From Oscillospiraceae bacterium (GTDB lineage: Bacteria > Bacillota > Clostridia > Oscillospirales > Ruminococcaceae), in the NCBI GenBank assembly GCA_900768995.1, contig CAAGEZ010000039.1:62001-126000 (forward strand): a DNA stretch of 64,000 bases, in the 5' to 3' direction. The first letter of the stretch is position 1; every line of letters begins with the position of its first letter. A model generated the notes under the pieces. It did no database searches. It was not told the origin of the DNA and saw nothing but the letters and a program-made list of their open reading frames with translations. Both the position numbers and the translations under genes were made by a program. This document shows, in pieces, positions 18,475-27,309 of this stretch.

Positions 18475-19512
18475 TTATTTTGAAACCACACGGTTCTTTC
18501 CCTTGATCTTTGCCCTCGCCATTTTTTCCTCGGCGTTGCGGAATATCCGTGATATCTCCATACCGTGAACGTATTCCTCCACGCCTGCACTGAAAGTAAA
18601 TTCCTCCTGCTTTTCGCTGTAGGAGAATGCGGCGTATTCCTTGCGGACATTTTCAAGCTTATCCTCAATTCGCTGAACATCGCCCACGCAGACTATCATA
18701 AATTTCTGACCGCCGTATCTTGCGGCGATTCCGAAGCTGCCTGCTGAGTTGTTGATTATCCTTGCAAACTCGGTTATGACCATATCTCCGAAGGGCAGAC
18801 CGTAGCGCTCGTTTATGCTGCTGAAATTGTCAAGGTCGATAAGTGCAGCGCAGAAATGCTTTTCCCCACGGACAAGACCGTTGAGATATTCGGTGAGGTA
18901 TGCACGGTTGTAGATGCCCGTCTGAGCATCAAGCTTGTTGGCTTCTCTCAGATTTGTATTCAGCTCCATAAGCTTTTTGTTCTGATCTTCATACTGCTTG
19001 ATTATGATGCTGAGGCTGTAGTAAACGGCAGCAGCTGAGATGAGGAAAGCACTTAGGCCCGAACCAAAATATGCAGAATCGTCATACTGAACTATGTAAT
19101 CGCTGAAAGCAAACCTTGCCCCGATCACTGCGCCGTCATAAATCATTCCGAGGGCAAACAGCACTCCACGCTTTTTCTCATCGCAGAAAAGGACTATTGA
19201 GAAAAGTCCGAGAAGCATATAAGGAAATGTCGCCATTCCATAGGCAAAATAGAGCATTGGGAACTCGAAAATGTTTATAAGTCCTAAAATCAGTCCCACT
19301 GAAAATTTCACCTTCGGAGATCTCAGACCAAGGATACCCGCAAGCCCTATGATAATGGCGCATATGCCGCAGGCAATAGTGACAGCATTCACGCCGTAGA
19401 CCGCAATATTTACCGTAAATCCAAGTGTATTTGAAACAAAGCCCGCAGCAGCGAGCACCGCAAGCATTCTCTTTTTTATATCTATCGACAAATCGAAAAG
19501 CTTATTAAACAT
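18475..19512 (-). CDS. Membrane protein with a degenerate GGDEF domain
   Basis: A 345-residue protein with about six hydrophobic helices over residues 15-170, a short coiled linker (about 172-195), and a GGDEF-like domain at 195-345. Landmarks of the fold are present: DAQTGIYNRAYL, ALIDLDNFSSINERYG with metal-type Asp residues, and FGDMVI. However the signature GG[DE]EF is GGQKF (residues 267-271), so the acidic residues needed for cyclic di-GMP synthesis are missing. I see no RxxD inhibitory site at the usual distance. It is probably a sensor or binding protein, not an active cyclase. No EAL domain is present. The ATG is preceded at some distance by GTGAGG. Confidence 0.85.
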   Translation of the reverse strand: MFNKLFDLSIDIKKRMLAVLAAAGFVSNTLGFTVNIAVYGVNAVTIACGICAIIIGLAGILGLRSPKVKFSVGLILGLINIFEFPMLYFAYGMATFPYMLLGLFSIVLFCDEKKRGVLFALGMIYDGAVIGARFAFSDYIVQYDDSAYFGSGLSAFLISAAAVYYSLSIIIKQYEDQNKKLMELNTNLREANKLDAQTGIYNRAYLTEYLNGLVRGEKHFCAALIDLDNFSSINERYGLPFGDMVITEFARIINNSAGSFGIAARYGGQKFMIVCVGDVQRIEDKLENVRKEYAAFSYSEKQEEFTFSAGVEEYVHGMEISRIFRNAEEKMARAKIKGKNRVVSK

Positions 19513-19586
19513 TAAAATCTCAAAACCTCACGGAACAGAAAATTTTTCTGTCGCCAACAAAAAAGTCACTCTTTTAAGTCAAAAAC

Positions 19587-19615
19587 ATTATACCACATTT
19601 TTACTGCGGTAAAGT
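19587..19615 (-). promoter_or_regulatory. Extended -10 promoter for the GGDEF gene
   Basis: On the minus strand TGGTATAAT (19587-19595) is a consensus extended -10, about 75 nt upstream of the start. The -35 position is weak. Confidence 0.55.
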
Positions 19616-19655
19616 TGTAAATATGCTGAAATACCCGTGAATTTTATATGAAATA

Positions 19656-19687
19656 AAAAAACATCCTCCGCAGGTCTTGCGGAGGAT
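19656..19687 (-). terminator. Terminator of the DUF4240-like gene
   Basis: Minus-strand stem ATCCTCCGCA / TGCGGAGGAT (19678-19687, 19663-19672) followed by GTTTTTTT. Confidence 0.85.
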
Positions 19688-19705
19688 ACACAATGCTCTG
19701 TAAAA

Positions 19706-20224
19706 TTATTTCCACATTTCTTCATTGCTGTGGGATTTGAGAGAAAAAGGCGGCTTATGAGGATACTTTTCAGGGCTCATAAGATGCTTTTCCGACCACG
19801 CCTGTGCTGCAGCTGTGATAAGTCCGTCGGTGGAGGCATACCACTTTCCGTTGTCAAAGTGAAGCTCGCTCAGGTCGATCTTCTCACGGTGTCCGAGGAT
19901 CTTTGTGTATGTTTCCATACCCGATGCCACCGCAAGGCATCTTGCGCTGAGAAACTTATCCTCGGCAAATTCCCCGCCGCCGAAAATTTCATCAGCCCAT
20001 TTTTTGCCGTCGAGAGAATATATCAGCTCGCAGAGCTTATCGTCAAAGGAGAAGATATAGCTGTCCCCGCAGTGTTTGAGATGGCGGACGATGGAAGAAA
20101 TAACAGCCTCGCTGTCGCCGTTGTATTCGTGGTCTATATTTTCGATTATTTCCCAGAAATCCTTGTCCGTAACGGATTTGCTGGTGGTCTGGCTGCGCAT
20201 AAACAGCTCCATTATAATACTCAC
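19706..20224 (-). CDS. DUF4240-like protein of unknown function
   Basis: A 172-residue soluble protein. DFWEIIENIDHEYNGD near the start and the AEDKFLSARCLAVASGMETY segment near residue 90 resemble the DUF4240 family, which has no assigned function. A GTG at 20224 lies 6 nt after a run of six G and is taken as the start. An ATG 12 nt later would be too far from this site. The gene has its own promoter and terminator. Family assignment is by appearance and moderately sure. Confidence 0.65.
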   Translation of the reverse strand: MSIIMELFMRSQTTSKSVTDKDFWEIIENIDHEYNGDSEAVISSIVRHLKHCGDSYIFSFDDKLCELIYSLDGKKWADEIFGGGEFAEDKFLSARCLAVASGMETYTKILGHREKIDLSELHFDNGKWYASTDGLITAAAQAWSEKHLMSPEKYPHKPPFSLKSHSNEEMWK

Positions 20225-20266
20225 AAAGTACCCCCCTTAAAAGGTTTTATAACATTCATTATTAAA

Positions 20267-20294
20267 ATTATAACACATATACCAAAAAAATCAA
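20267..20294 (-). promoter_or_regulatory. Promoter for the DUF4240-like gene
   Basis: On the minus strand TTGATT (20289-20294), 16-nt spacer, TATAAT (20267-20272) with TGt immediately upstream of the -10. Confidence 0.7.
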
Positions 20295-20349
20295 GAGAAA
20301 ACCGTAAATTTTAATGTAAATCACACCAAAATATCATCTTGCACAAAAT

Positions 20350-20386
20350 AAAAAAAGCCGCAATGTACATTTCGTACACTGCGGCT
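20350..20386 (-). terminator. Terminator of lysA (end of lon-engB-lysA)
   Basis: Minus-strand stem AGCCGCAGTGTAC / GTACATTGCGGCT with one G-U pair, followed by seven T. It lies 14 nt after the lysA stop. Confidence 0.88.
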
Positions 20387-20399
20387 ACGTAAATAATTA

Positions 20400-21701
20400 T
20401 CAGTCAATATCGTTTCTTACGATGTCTTCAAATGTCTCTCTCTTAACAACAACTCTGCTCTTGCCGTCCCTTATCATAACAACGGGAGGCTTGGGGATAC
20501 GGTTGTAGTTGGAGGACATTGAGTAGTTGTATGCGCCTGTTGCCAGAACTGCAAGGATATCTCCTGGCTCAACGGGCTGAATGGGCATACCCTCGCCGAT
20601 AAGGTCGCCTGTCTCGCAGCACTTTCCTGCAACTGTCACAGTCTCGGTCTTGGGGAGGTTTGCCTTGTTTGCCACCTCAACGTCATACTTGGACTGATAC
20701 AGCGCATATCTTGGATTATCGCCCATACCGCCGTCAACAGATACATAGGTGCGGATATTGGGTATTTCCTTTCTGCCGCCAACGGTGTAGAGAGTAATGC
20801 CTGCGGGAGCCGCAATTGATCTGCCCGGCTCGATAAGGATAAAGGGCAGCTTTACATTCTTTTCTGCGCAGACCTCCTTTACCTTTTCGGAGACCTTTTC
20901 CATATACTTATCATATCCAACGGGAGCGTCCTCCTCGGTGTATCTGATGCCGAAGCCGCCGCCGAGATTAAGCTCCTTTACCTCAAAGCCAAGCTCGTCC
21001 TTTATCTTTGCGATAAATGTGAGCATAACCTCCGCAGCCTTTACGAAAGGATCAATGTCGAAAATCTGGCTGCCGATGTGACAGTGGAGACCAACGAGGT
21101 TGATGTGGCTGCACTCTATGGCCTTCTTCACAGCCTCATAAGCTTCCCCTGTTTCAAGGGCAAAGCCGAATTTGCTGTCTATCTGACCTGTCATAATGAA
21201 ATTATGGGTATGAGCGTCGATACCGGGCTTTATCCTGTACATAATATTTGCGGTCCTGCCTGTCTTTTCCGCAAGACGGTCAAGACGCTCAAGCTCGTAA
21301 ATATTATCCACAATAATTCTGCCGACGCCGTTTTCAAGGGCATAGGAAAGCTCGTGGTCAGTCTTGTTGTTGCCGTGAAAGCAGAGCTTTTCCGGGGGAA
21401 AGCCAACGCTGAGAGCGGTGTACAGCTCGCCCTCGGAAACAACGTCAAGTCCCAGTCCCTCTTCAAGCATTATCCTGCACATCGCCTTGCAGCAGAATGC
21501 CTTGCTTGCGTAGCAAACAAGTCCCTGTCCGCCGTAATATTTGTCCATAGACTCCCTGAAGCTGCGGCAGTGTTCTCTGATAAGTCCCTCGTCCATAATG
21601 TAAAGGGGTGTGCCGTATCCCTTTGCCAGCTCTACTGTGTCCATACCCCCGACAGTAAGATGACCCTGCTCATTAACAGCCAGATTCTTTGATACTAACA
21701 T
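20400..21701 (-). CDS. lysA: Diaminopimelate decarboxylase
   Basis: A 433-residue PLP enzyme that decarboxylates meso-diaminopimelate to lysine, the last step of lysine synthesis. The PLP lysine lies in VCYASKAFCC, the GGGFGIRYTEED glycine loop binds phosphate, and the CCETGDLIGEG loop supplies the active-site Cys and Glu. Length fits. AAAGG is only 2 nt before an ATG at 21710 but 11 nt before the ATG at 21701, so the latter is used. It is the third gene of a lon-engB-lysA run with gaps of about 35-45 nt and shares its terminator. Confidence 0.96.
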   Translation of the reverse strand: MLVSKNLAVNEQGHLTVGGMDTVELAKGYGTPLYIMDEGLIREHCRSFRESMDKYYGGQGLVCYASKAFCCKAMCRIMLEEGLGLDVVSEGELYTALSVGFPPEKLCFHGNNKTDHELSYALENGVGRIIVDNIYELERLDRLAEKTGRTANIMYRIKPGIDAHTHNFIMTGQIDSKFGFALETGEAYEAVKKAIECSHINLVGLHCHIGSQIFDIDPFVKAAEVMLTFIAKIKDELGFEVKELNLGGGFGIRYTEEDAPVGYDKYMEKVSEKVKEVCAEKNVKLPFILIEPGRSIAAPAGITLYTVGGRKEIPNIRTYVSVDGGMGDNPRYALYQSKYDVEVANKANLPKTETVTVAGKCCETGDLIGEGMPIQPVEPGDILAVLATGAYNYSMSSNYNRIPKPPVVMIRDGKSRVVVKRETFEDIVRNDID

Positions 21702-21747
21702 TTTAACCATATCCTTTCATTTTCCTATGTCGCTGCTTTAATGTAAT

Positions 21748-22335
21748 TTATGCATCGTCGGCAATTTCCTCGATTATCTGTCTTATCTTCTCTGCACCTT
21801 CACCTGTCTGAGCGGAAAATTCCACCTTTTCGATATCATCGAAATATGGTATCTCAGCCGCAAAGCCTGCCATACGTTCCTCACGCTCACGCTTTGAAAG
21901 CTTGTCCGCCTTTGTGAAAACTATCGCAAAGGGCATCTCGCTTTCAATGAGGAAATTTATCATATGAATATCGTCCCCCGTTGGCGGGTGGCGCATATCA
22001 ATGAGCTGGAAAACAAGTCTCATATCACGGTCATCGTGGAGATATCCCTCGATAAGCCCCGACCAGCGCACCTTGTCGGACTTCGCCACCTTTGCGTAGC
22101 CGTATCCCGGGAGGTCCACAAGGTAGATGTTTTCAAGACTGTAAAAATTTATCGTTGCCGTTTTTCCGGGAACTGCGGAGACCCTCGCAAGATTTTTTCG
22201 GTTGAAAACCTTGTTTATCAGCGAGGATTTTCCAACATTCGACCGCCCCGCAAAGGCAATTTCTATCCTGTCCGATTTGGGCAGCTGGGAAAATTCGCCG
22301 TATGCCCTGAAAAATTCGGCTTTGTTAAAATTCAT
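21748..22335 (-). CDS. engB: Ribosome biogenesis GTPase EngB/YsxC
   Basis: A 195-residue GTPase needed for 50S ribosomal subunit assembly. G1 is GRSNVGKSSLIN (about residues 30-41), G3 DLPGYGYA, G4 TKADKL and G5 FSAQTGEG. It sits directly downstream of lon, an arrangement frequently seen in Firmicutes. The ATG follows AAAGGAGCAGACATAAAT. Confidence 0.96.
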   Translation of the reverse strand: MNFNKAEFFRAYGEFSQLPKSDRIEIAFAGRSNVGKSSLINKVFNRKNLARVSAVPGKTATINFYSLENIYLVDLPGYGYAKVAKSDKVRWSGLIEGYLHDDRDMRLVFQLIDMRHPPTGDDIHMINFLIESEMPFAIVFTKADKLSKREREERMAGFAAEIPYFDDIEKVEFSAQTGEGAEKIRQIIEEIADDA

Positions 22336-22370
22336 ATTTATGTCTGCTCCTTTCTGAAAAACAGGAGTTT

Positions 22371-24812
22371 TCAGCTTCGCTTTCTTGAATGAACAGGCAC
22401 TCTGTTCTCGTCCTCACGGGAGGCTATGACCATAGGCTTGGGAGGCTCTTCCTTAGGCGTGTTATGGGGCTTTTCGGTAAGGGCGGCATCAAGTACATCG
22501 GTTATCCGCTCTGCAAAAATAAACTCCATATTGTCCTTCACCGCATTGTCCACTTCGTCAAGGTCGCCCTTGTTTCCTGCGGGGATAATTACGGCTTTCA
22601 GCCCCTCTTTGTAGGCCGCCATTGTCTTTTCCCTGAGTCCGCCGATGGGGAGGACACGTCCTCGGAGGGTTATCTCGCCTGTCATAGCGATGTCCCCTCT
22701 TACGGGAATGCCCGAAAGTGCAGACACGAGAGCCGTTGTCATAGTAACGCCTGCGGAGGGGCCGTCCTTGGGGGTAGCACCCTCGGGAGCGTGAATGTGA
22801 ATGTCCTTTTCCTTGTAGAAATTGCGGTCGATGCCGTATTTATCGGCTATGGAGCGGACATAGCTAACGGCAATTTTTGAGCTTTCCTTCATAACATCGC
22901 CCAGTGAGCCTGTTGCCTCAACACTGCCCTTGCCGTCCATTACAAGAACTTCAAGGGGCATTATCACGCCGCCCACAGATGTCCACGCAAGACCGTTCAC
23001 AATGCCAACCTCGTCGGTGTGGGAAACAGTGTCCTCGATATATTTCTTGTGTCCCAGATACTTTTCAAGATTTGAAGAGGTAACGGACACCTTTTTAATT
23101 TCGCTGTCCTCATCGCAAAGCTCCCTTGCAGCCTTTCTGCAAAGAGAAGCTATCTGCCTTTCAAGCTCACGGACGCCTGCTTCACGGGTGTAAAAATCGA
23201 TCATCTCATATATTGCCTTGTCCGCAATTTTAAGCTGAGACGCTTTCAGTCCGTGTTTTTTGAGCTGCTTTGAAACAAGGTGCTCCTTGGCGATGTGGAA
23301 CTTTTCCTCACGGGTGTAGCTCGTAAGCTCGATTATCTCCATTCTGTCCTTAAGGGGAGGGTCAATGGTGCTCAGGTCATTGGCAGTGGTGATGAACATT
23401 ACCTTACTAAGGTCAAAAGGCACTTCAACATAATGGTCTCTGAAAGAGCTGTTCTGCTCGCTGTCAAGGACTTCAAGAAGTGCGGAAGAGGGGTCGCCCT
23501 TGTAATCCCCCGAGATCTTGTCTATCTCGTCAAGGAGGATAAGGGGATTGCTGCTTCCCGACTTGATAAGTGCGTCGATTATACGTCCGGGCATTGCGCC
23601 CACGTATGTTTTTCTGTGACCTCTGATGTCGGACTCGTCCCGAACACCACCGAGAGATATGCGGACATATTTCTTTCCCAGAGCCTTTGCAATGGACTTG
23701 GCAACGGAAGTTTTGCCCACGCCCGGAGGTCCGTAAAGGCAGATTATCTGTCCGCTGCCCTCGGGAGCAAGCTTTTTAACGGCGATGGTTTCAAGGATCC
23801 TGTCCTTGACCTTTTCCATTCCGTAATGGTCCTTGTCAAGCTGTGCCTTTGTCTTTTTAAGGTCTATCCTGTCCTTGGTGAACTTGTTCCACGGGAGCTC
23901 AAGGCAGGTGTCAAGGTAATTTCTGATAACATATGCTTCCTGAGATGAGGGAGATGTACGGGCAAGCCTGTCAGCTTCCTTAGAAAGCTTTTCGGACACC
24001 TCTTCGGGAAGATGCAGCTCATTTATCCTGTCAAGATAATCATATGCTTCGTCCTGAACGGAGTCCTCCTCGCCAAGCTCCTGGGAAATGACCTTCATCT
24101 GCTCCCTGAGATAATATTCCCGCTGAGACTGGTCAACTTCCTGCCTGAGCTTGTCCTGAATCTCCTTTTCGATGCCCAGTACCTGTGCCTCACGGGAGAG
24201 CATAGTAAGGAGCATTCCAAGCTTAATATGCAGCCCGTTTGCTTCAAGGAGCTGCTGCTTTTCCGCAATTGGCAGGGGCATACTTACGGCGATATTGTCA
24301 AAAATGCTTTTCGGGTCATCGCTGCCGATTATTGACTCTATGTAATCCCTGGGCATACGGGGCATATTCTCGCAGTATGCCTTGAATTCGTCCTTGACCG
24401 CACGGACAAGGGCTTCCATTTCCATATCGCTTATGGCAGATTTCTTTTCGGGGAACCGCTTCACCTCAGCGGTATAATATGGCTCGTTTGAGATTATGTT
24501 CACGAGCCTTGCACGGTAAAGTCCCTCCGCCATAACACGGGTCACGCCGCCGGGAGTTTTGAGCACCTGCTTTACCTCGGCAACAACGCCCACCTTGTAA
24601 ATTTTGTCAGGCTCGGTCTCCTCGGAATAATCGCTCTGAGCGGTGAGGAAAATAAGCTTGTTTCCCTTTGCGGCGGCGGTGAGAGCCTTGGTTGACTTAT
24701 CTCTCGCTACATCAAAATGTATCATTACCTTTGGAAATACAACAAGTCCCCTCAGCAAAAGCATAGGAAGCTCTGCGGGAGCTGCCGTTTTCCTTGAAGT
24801 TTCGTTACTCAT
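22371..24812 (-). CDS. lon: ATP-dependent protease Lon
   Basis: An 813-residue LonA protease that degrades misfolded and regulatory proteins in the cytoplasm. It has the N-terminal LON substrate domain (PMLLLRGLVVFPKVMI), an AAA+ module with Walker A GPPGVGKTS and Walker B LILLDEIDK, and a C-terminal peptidase with catalytic Ser686 (DGPSAGVTM) and Lys729 (GLREKTMAA). The last 30 residues are a variable, charged and proline-rich tail. First gene of lon-engB-lysA. The start follows AAGGATGG at a somewhat long spacing. Transcription begins about 140 nt upstream, giving a structured leader. I see no CtsR- or CIRCE-type operator. Confidence 0.97.
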   Translation of the reverse strand: MSNETSRKTAAPAELPMLLLRGLVVFPKVMIHFDVARDKSTKALTAAAKGNKLIFLTAQSDYSEETEPDKIYKVGVVAEVKQVLKTPGGVTRVMAEGLYRARLVNIISNEPYYTAEVKRFPEKKSAISDMEMEALVRAVKDEFKAYCENMPRMPRDYIESIIGSDDPKSIFDNIAVSMPLPIAEKQQLLEANGLHIKLGMLLTMLSREAQVLGIEKEIQDKLRQEVDQSQREYYLREQMKVISQELGEEDSVQDEAYDYLDRINELHLPEEVSEKLSKEADRLARTSPSSQEAYVIRNYLDTCLELPWNKFTKDRIDLKKTKAQLDKDHYGMEKVKDRILETIAVKKLAPEGSGQIICLYGPPGVGKTSVAKSIAKALGKKYVRISLGGVRDESDIRGHRKTYVGAMPGRIIDALIKSGSSNPLILLDEIDKISGDYKGDPSSALLEVLDSEQNSSFRDHYVEVPFDLSKVMFITTANDLSTIDPPLKDRMEIIELTSYTREEKFHIAKEHLVSKQLKKHGLKASQLKIADKAIYEMIDFYTREAGVRELERQIASLCRKAARELCDEDSEIKKVSVTSSNLEKYLGHKKYIEDTVSHTDEVGIVNGLAWTSVGGVIMPLEVLVMDGKGSVEATGSLGDVMKESSKIAVSYVRSIADKYGIDRNFYKEKDIHIHAPEGATPKDGPSAGVTMTTALVSALSGIPVRGDIAMTGEITLRGRVLPIGGLREKTMAAYKEGLKAVIIPAGNKGDLDEVDNAVKDNMEFIFAERITDVLDAALTEKPHNTPKEEPPKPMVIASREDENRVPVHSRKRS

Positions 24813-24952
24813 AATAAAATAGCCATCCTTAATAGGTATTTTGCAGACGGATAATGCATAGGCTTCATTTTTTCACAAAGCCCCCGTCCGCTTCACACCC
24901 GTGCGTGAGCAACCCCTCTGCGCTCCGAAAGCGCTGACTAAGCACGGTTACA
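24813..24952 (-). ncRNA. Structured 5' leader of lon (candidate cis-regulatory RNA)
   Basis: About 140 nt separate the predicted transcription start from the lon start codon. On the RNA strand two stem-loop domains can be drawn. The first (24899-24947) is closed by CCGTGC/GCACGG and holds an inner GCGCT-TTCGG-AGCGC hairpin. The second (24843-24891) is closed by GCGGACGG/CCGTCTGC with one G-U pair and holds GGCTT/AAGCC. No poly-U follows either, so it is not an ordinary terminator. I see no match to T-box, SAM, TPP, guanidine or other riboswitch signatures I know. Function is inference. Confidence 0.5.
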
Positions 24953-24958
24953 CATTAC

Positions 24959-24987
24959 ATTATAATACATTTCCGACAATAATGCAA
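24959..24987 (-). promoter_or_regulatory. Promoter for lon-engB-lysA
   Basis: On the minus strand TTGCAT (24982-24987), 17-nt spacer, TATAAT (24959-24964). From here to 25167 I see no gene or recognisable element. Confidence 0.72.
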
Positions 24988-25167
24988 GTAACAATTTATA
25001 TATTTTTACTTTCATATTCTATGTATAAATCCGTGCATAATATTGCAAAAAAATATTCAGAAGAGCCGTTAATACGTTAAAACATTTTTTAACTTTCCCT
25101 GAAAGCCGCATCAAAATATGATGTCACCGCACATCTGTGCAGATAGCAGGGCAAAAATACAATGAAA

Positions 25168-25288
25168 AATTAAGGAATCGCTGATTAATGTGTCTTTCCC
25201 CGCCTGCGGCGGGGAAAGACAAACCTAAATACGTCACTTAGGAAGCACAGGAAATCAAAATAATGAATTATTCAGTATTTCCTTAATT
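25168..25288. mobile_element. 121-bp MITE-like palindromic element
   Basis: The ends are 22-nt imperfect inverted repeats: 25168-25189 begins AATTAAGGAA and 25267-25288 ends TTCCTTAATT, with about 18 of 22 positions matching. Between them lie a perfect 13-bp hairpin GTCTTTCCCCGCC / GGCGGGGAAAGAC with a 3-nt loop (25192-25220) and a small CCTAA/TTAGG hairpin (25224-25242). It has no coding capacity. Size, terminal inverted repeats and strong internal hairpin fit a miniature inverted-repeat element. I could not identify a clear target-site duplication. Confidence 0.6.
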
Positions 25289-25291
25289 CTG

Positions 25292-25320
25292 TTGAAAAAT
25301 CAGAAAATAAATGTTATACT
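25292..25320 (+). promoter_or_regulatory. Promoter for the SMI1/KNR4 gene
   Basis: TTGAAA (25292-25297), 17-nt spacer, TATACT (25315-25320). The -35 begins 4 nt after the MITE-like element ends. Confidence 0.6.
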
Positions 25321-25420
25321 GGAATTTAGAAAATCAAAAATTTGGGGTACGTTTTTTTAATATGCACCACAGATAAGCGGTAAAACAGGACTGAAAAGTG
25401 ACAAGTGAAAGGATATTGTT

Positions 25421-25897
25421 ATGTTTAACTTTGTGGAACAGAATTCTGAAAGAAAATACATACCTGTAACTGAATCTGATATAAACAGAATCGAAGAGAA
25501 ATTTGGCATTGTTTTCCCTGATATTTTAAGGAAATATTATATTGAGCACAACGGAAAAAACATACACACTGTATATGTTCCTGTAGAGGGGGAGAATTAT
25601 AACATTGGTGTTGACGATATCATTCCTTTGCTGAACAGCGTGCACAATTACAATGTAGAATCTATTAAAGATGACGAGATCAATTACGGTTGGGTAGCTA
25701 AAGATCTCATCCCTTTTGCAATCACCGATGGAGGAGATGAATTTTATTGGAATGCAAATGATGGCAAGGTCTATGCAATTTTTGCCGATGACGGTGAAGA
25801 TGAATACGGAATGCTGATCCCTCGTTATATATGTTCTTCGGTCGATGAACTTTTCAAGCGTATGGACAAAACATATGAAAAAAAGAGCCAAAAATGA
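25421..25897 (+). CDS. SMI1/KNR4 (SUKH) family protein
   Basis: A 158-residue soluble protein of the SUKH superfamily. The pattern ITESDINRIEEKFGIVFPDILRKYYIEHNG near residue 17, FAITDGGDEFYWN near 105 and VDELFKRM at the end are typical. SUKH proteins often act as immunity proteins against contact-dependent or polymorphic toxins, but no toxin gene is adjacent, so this may be an orphan immunity gene. The ATG follows GTGAAAGGATATTGTT. The codons are more A/T-rich than those of its neighbours, and a MITE-like element lies just upstream, consistent with recent acquisition. Confidence 0.82.
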   Translation: MFNFVEQNSERKYIPVTESDINRIEEKFGIVFPDILRKYYIEHNGKNIHTVYVPVEGENYNIGVDDIIPLLNSVHNYNVESIKDDEINYGWVAKDLIPFAITDGGDEFYWNANDGKVYAIFADDGEDEYGMLIPRYICSSVDELFKRMDKTYEKKSQK

Positions 25898-25925
25898 TAG
25901 GGACCTGTCCGAAAGTATTTTTTTA

Positions 25926-25955
25926 TTGACAAAGCCATATAAAAAGTGGTATAAT
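25926..25955 (+). promoter_or_regulatory. Promoter for obgE and downstream genes
   Basis: TTGACA (25926-25931), 18-nt spacer, TATAAT (25950-25955) with TGg directly upstream of the -10. Confidence 0.85.
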
Positions 25956-26000
25956 ATATATTAATTATTGTTACCGACAGAAAACAGAAAGGATCATTCT

Positions 26001-27281
26001 ATGTTCGTAGATAAAGCGGTCATTAAAATAAAGGCGGGAGACGGCGGCGACGGTGCTGTTTCCTTTCACCGTGAAAAATACGTTGCGGCAGGCGGTCCCG
26101 ACGGCGGCGACGGCGGCAAGGGCGGCGACATTGTTTTTGCCGTTGACGACAGCCTTTCCACCCTCATTGATTTCAGATACAAGAGAAAATTCGTCGCTGA
26201 AAGAGGTCAGAACGGTTCCGCAAAGAACTGCACGGGCAGAAATGCTCCCGACCTTATCATAAAAGTCCCCAGAGGAACCGTTGTACGTGACGCTGCAACA
26301 GGCAGAGTTATGGCGGATATGTCCTCGGACGAGCCTAAGGTGCTCGCAAGGGGCGGAAAGGGCGGAAAGGGCAACGCACGCTTTGCCACACCCACCCGTC
26401 AGATACCGAAATTCTCAAAGCCCGGCTTTATGGGCGAGGCTTTTGAAGTGAGCCTTGAGCTGAAGCTCCTTGCGGACGTGGGCCTTGTGGGATTTCCGAA
26501 TGTGGGCAAGTCCACACTTATTTCCGTGGTCTCTGCCGCAAAGCCTAAGATAGCAAATTACCACTTCACCACCCTTACCCCTGTTCTGGGCGTTGTCAAG
26601 ATAAGCGAGGGTCATTCCTTTGTTATGGCGGATATCCCCGGTCTTATCGAGGGTGCTTCCGAGGGCGTGGGTCTCGGTCACGAGTTTCTCCGTCACGTTG
26701 ACAGATGCCGCCTTATCATTCACGTTGTTGATGTATCGGGCAGCGAGGGACGTGACCCCAAGGAAGATTTTGAGATAATAAACCGTGAGCTGAAAAACTT
26801 CTCCGAGGATCTTGCAAAGCGTCCTCAGATAATCGCCGCAAACAAGTGTGATATGGCGACACCTGAGCAGATAGCCGATTTTAAGGCGTTTGCCGAAAAG
26901 CAGGGTCTCCACGTTTTCGAGATATCCGCAGCTACCACTCAGGGCACAAAGGAGCTTATCGACGCAGCATACAGAGAGCTTGAAAAGCTTCCTCCCATAA
27001 AGGAATACGAGGTTGAGCCTCCCGCTCCCGCAGAGCTTGACGAGCAGGCAGGAAACGGCGAGCGCTTCGAGATAACCCGTGGGGACGATGCTGTATTCTA
27101 TGTTACAGCGCCTTGGCTGGAGCACATTATGCGCACCGTTGATATGGACGATTACGCATCTCTCCAGTATTTCCAGCGTGTTCTCAGGAACTCGGGCATC
27201 ATCGACAAGCTTGAGGAAATGGGCATCGAAGAGGGCGACACCGTAAACATCTTCGGCTTTGAATTTGACTTTGTATTCTAA
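26001..27281 (+). CDS. obgE: GTPase Obg
   Basis: A 426-residue Obg/CgtA GTPase that acts in late 50S assembly and the stringent response. The glycine-rich Obg fold occupies residues 1-158 (GDGGDGAVSFHREKYV, GGPDGGDGGKGGD). The GTPase domain has G1 GFPNVGKSTL and G3 ADIPGLIEGA. The C-terminal OCT domain includes FYVTAPWLEHIMRTVD. The ATG at 26001 follows GAAAGGATCATTCT. A frame opening at 25968 lacks a ribosome-binding site. It heads a run obgE-orf-mrnC-MBL with gaps under 30 nt. Confidence 0.97.
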   Translation: MFVDKAVIKIKAGDGGDGAVSFHREKYVAAGGPDGGDGGKGGDIVFAVDDSLSTLIDFRYKRKFVAERGQNGSAKNCTGRNAPDLIIKVPRGTVVRDAATGRVMADMSSDEPKVLARGGKGGKGNARFATPTRQIPKFSKPGFMGEAFEVSLELKLLADVGLVGFPNVGKSTLISVVSAAKPKIANYHFTTLTPVLGVVKISEGHSFVMADIPGLIEGASEGVGLGHEFLRHVDRCRLIIHVVDVSGSEGRDPKEDFEIINRELKNFSEDLAKRPQIIAANKCDMATPEQIADFKAFAEKQGLHVFEISAATTQGTKELIDAAYRELEKLPPIKEYEVEPPAPAELDEQAGNGERFEITRGDDAVFYVTAPWLEHIMRTVDMDDYASLQYFQRVLRNSGIIDKLEEMGIEEGDTVNIFGFEFDFVF

Positions 27282-27309
27282 ATCTGCATTTTTGGAGGAG
27301 TAAACAATT

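Noticed and set aside
24813..24952. T-box or known riboswitch upstream of lon
   Set aside because: No AGGGTGGNACC or other known core and no terminator/antiterminator pair. Kept only as an uncharacterised leader.
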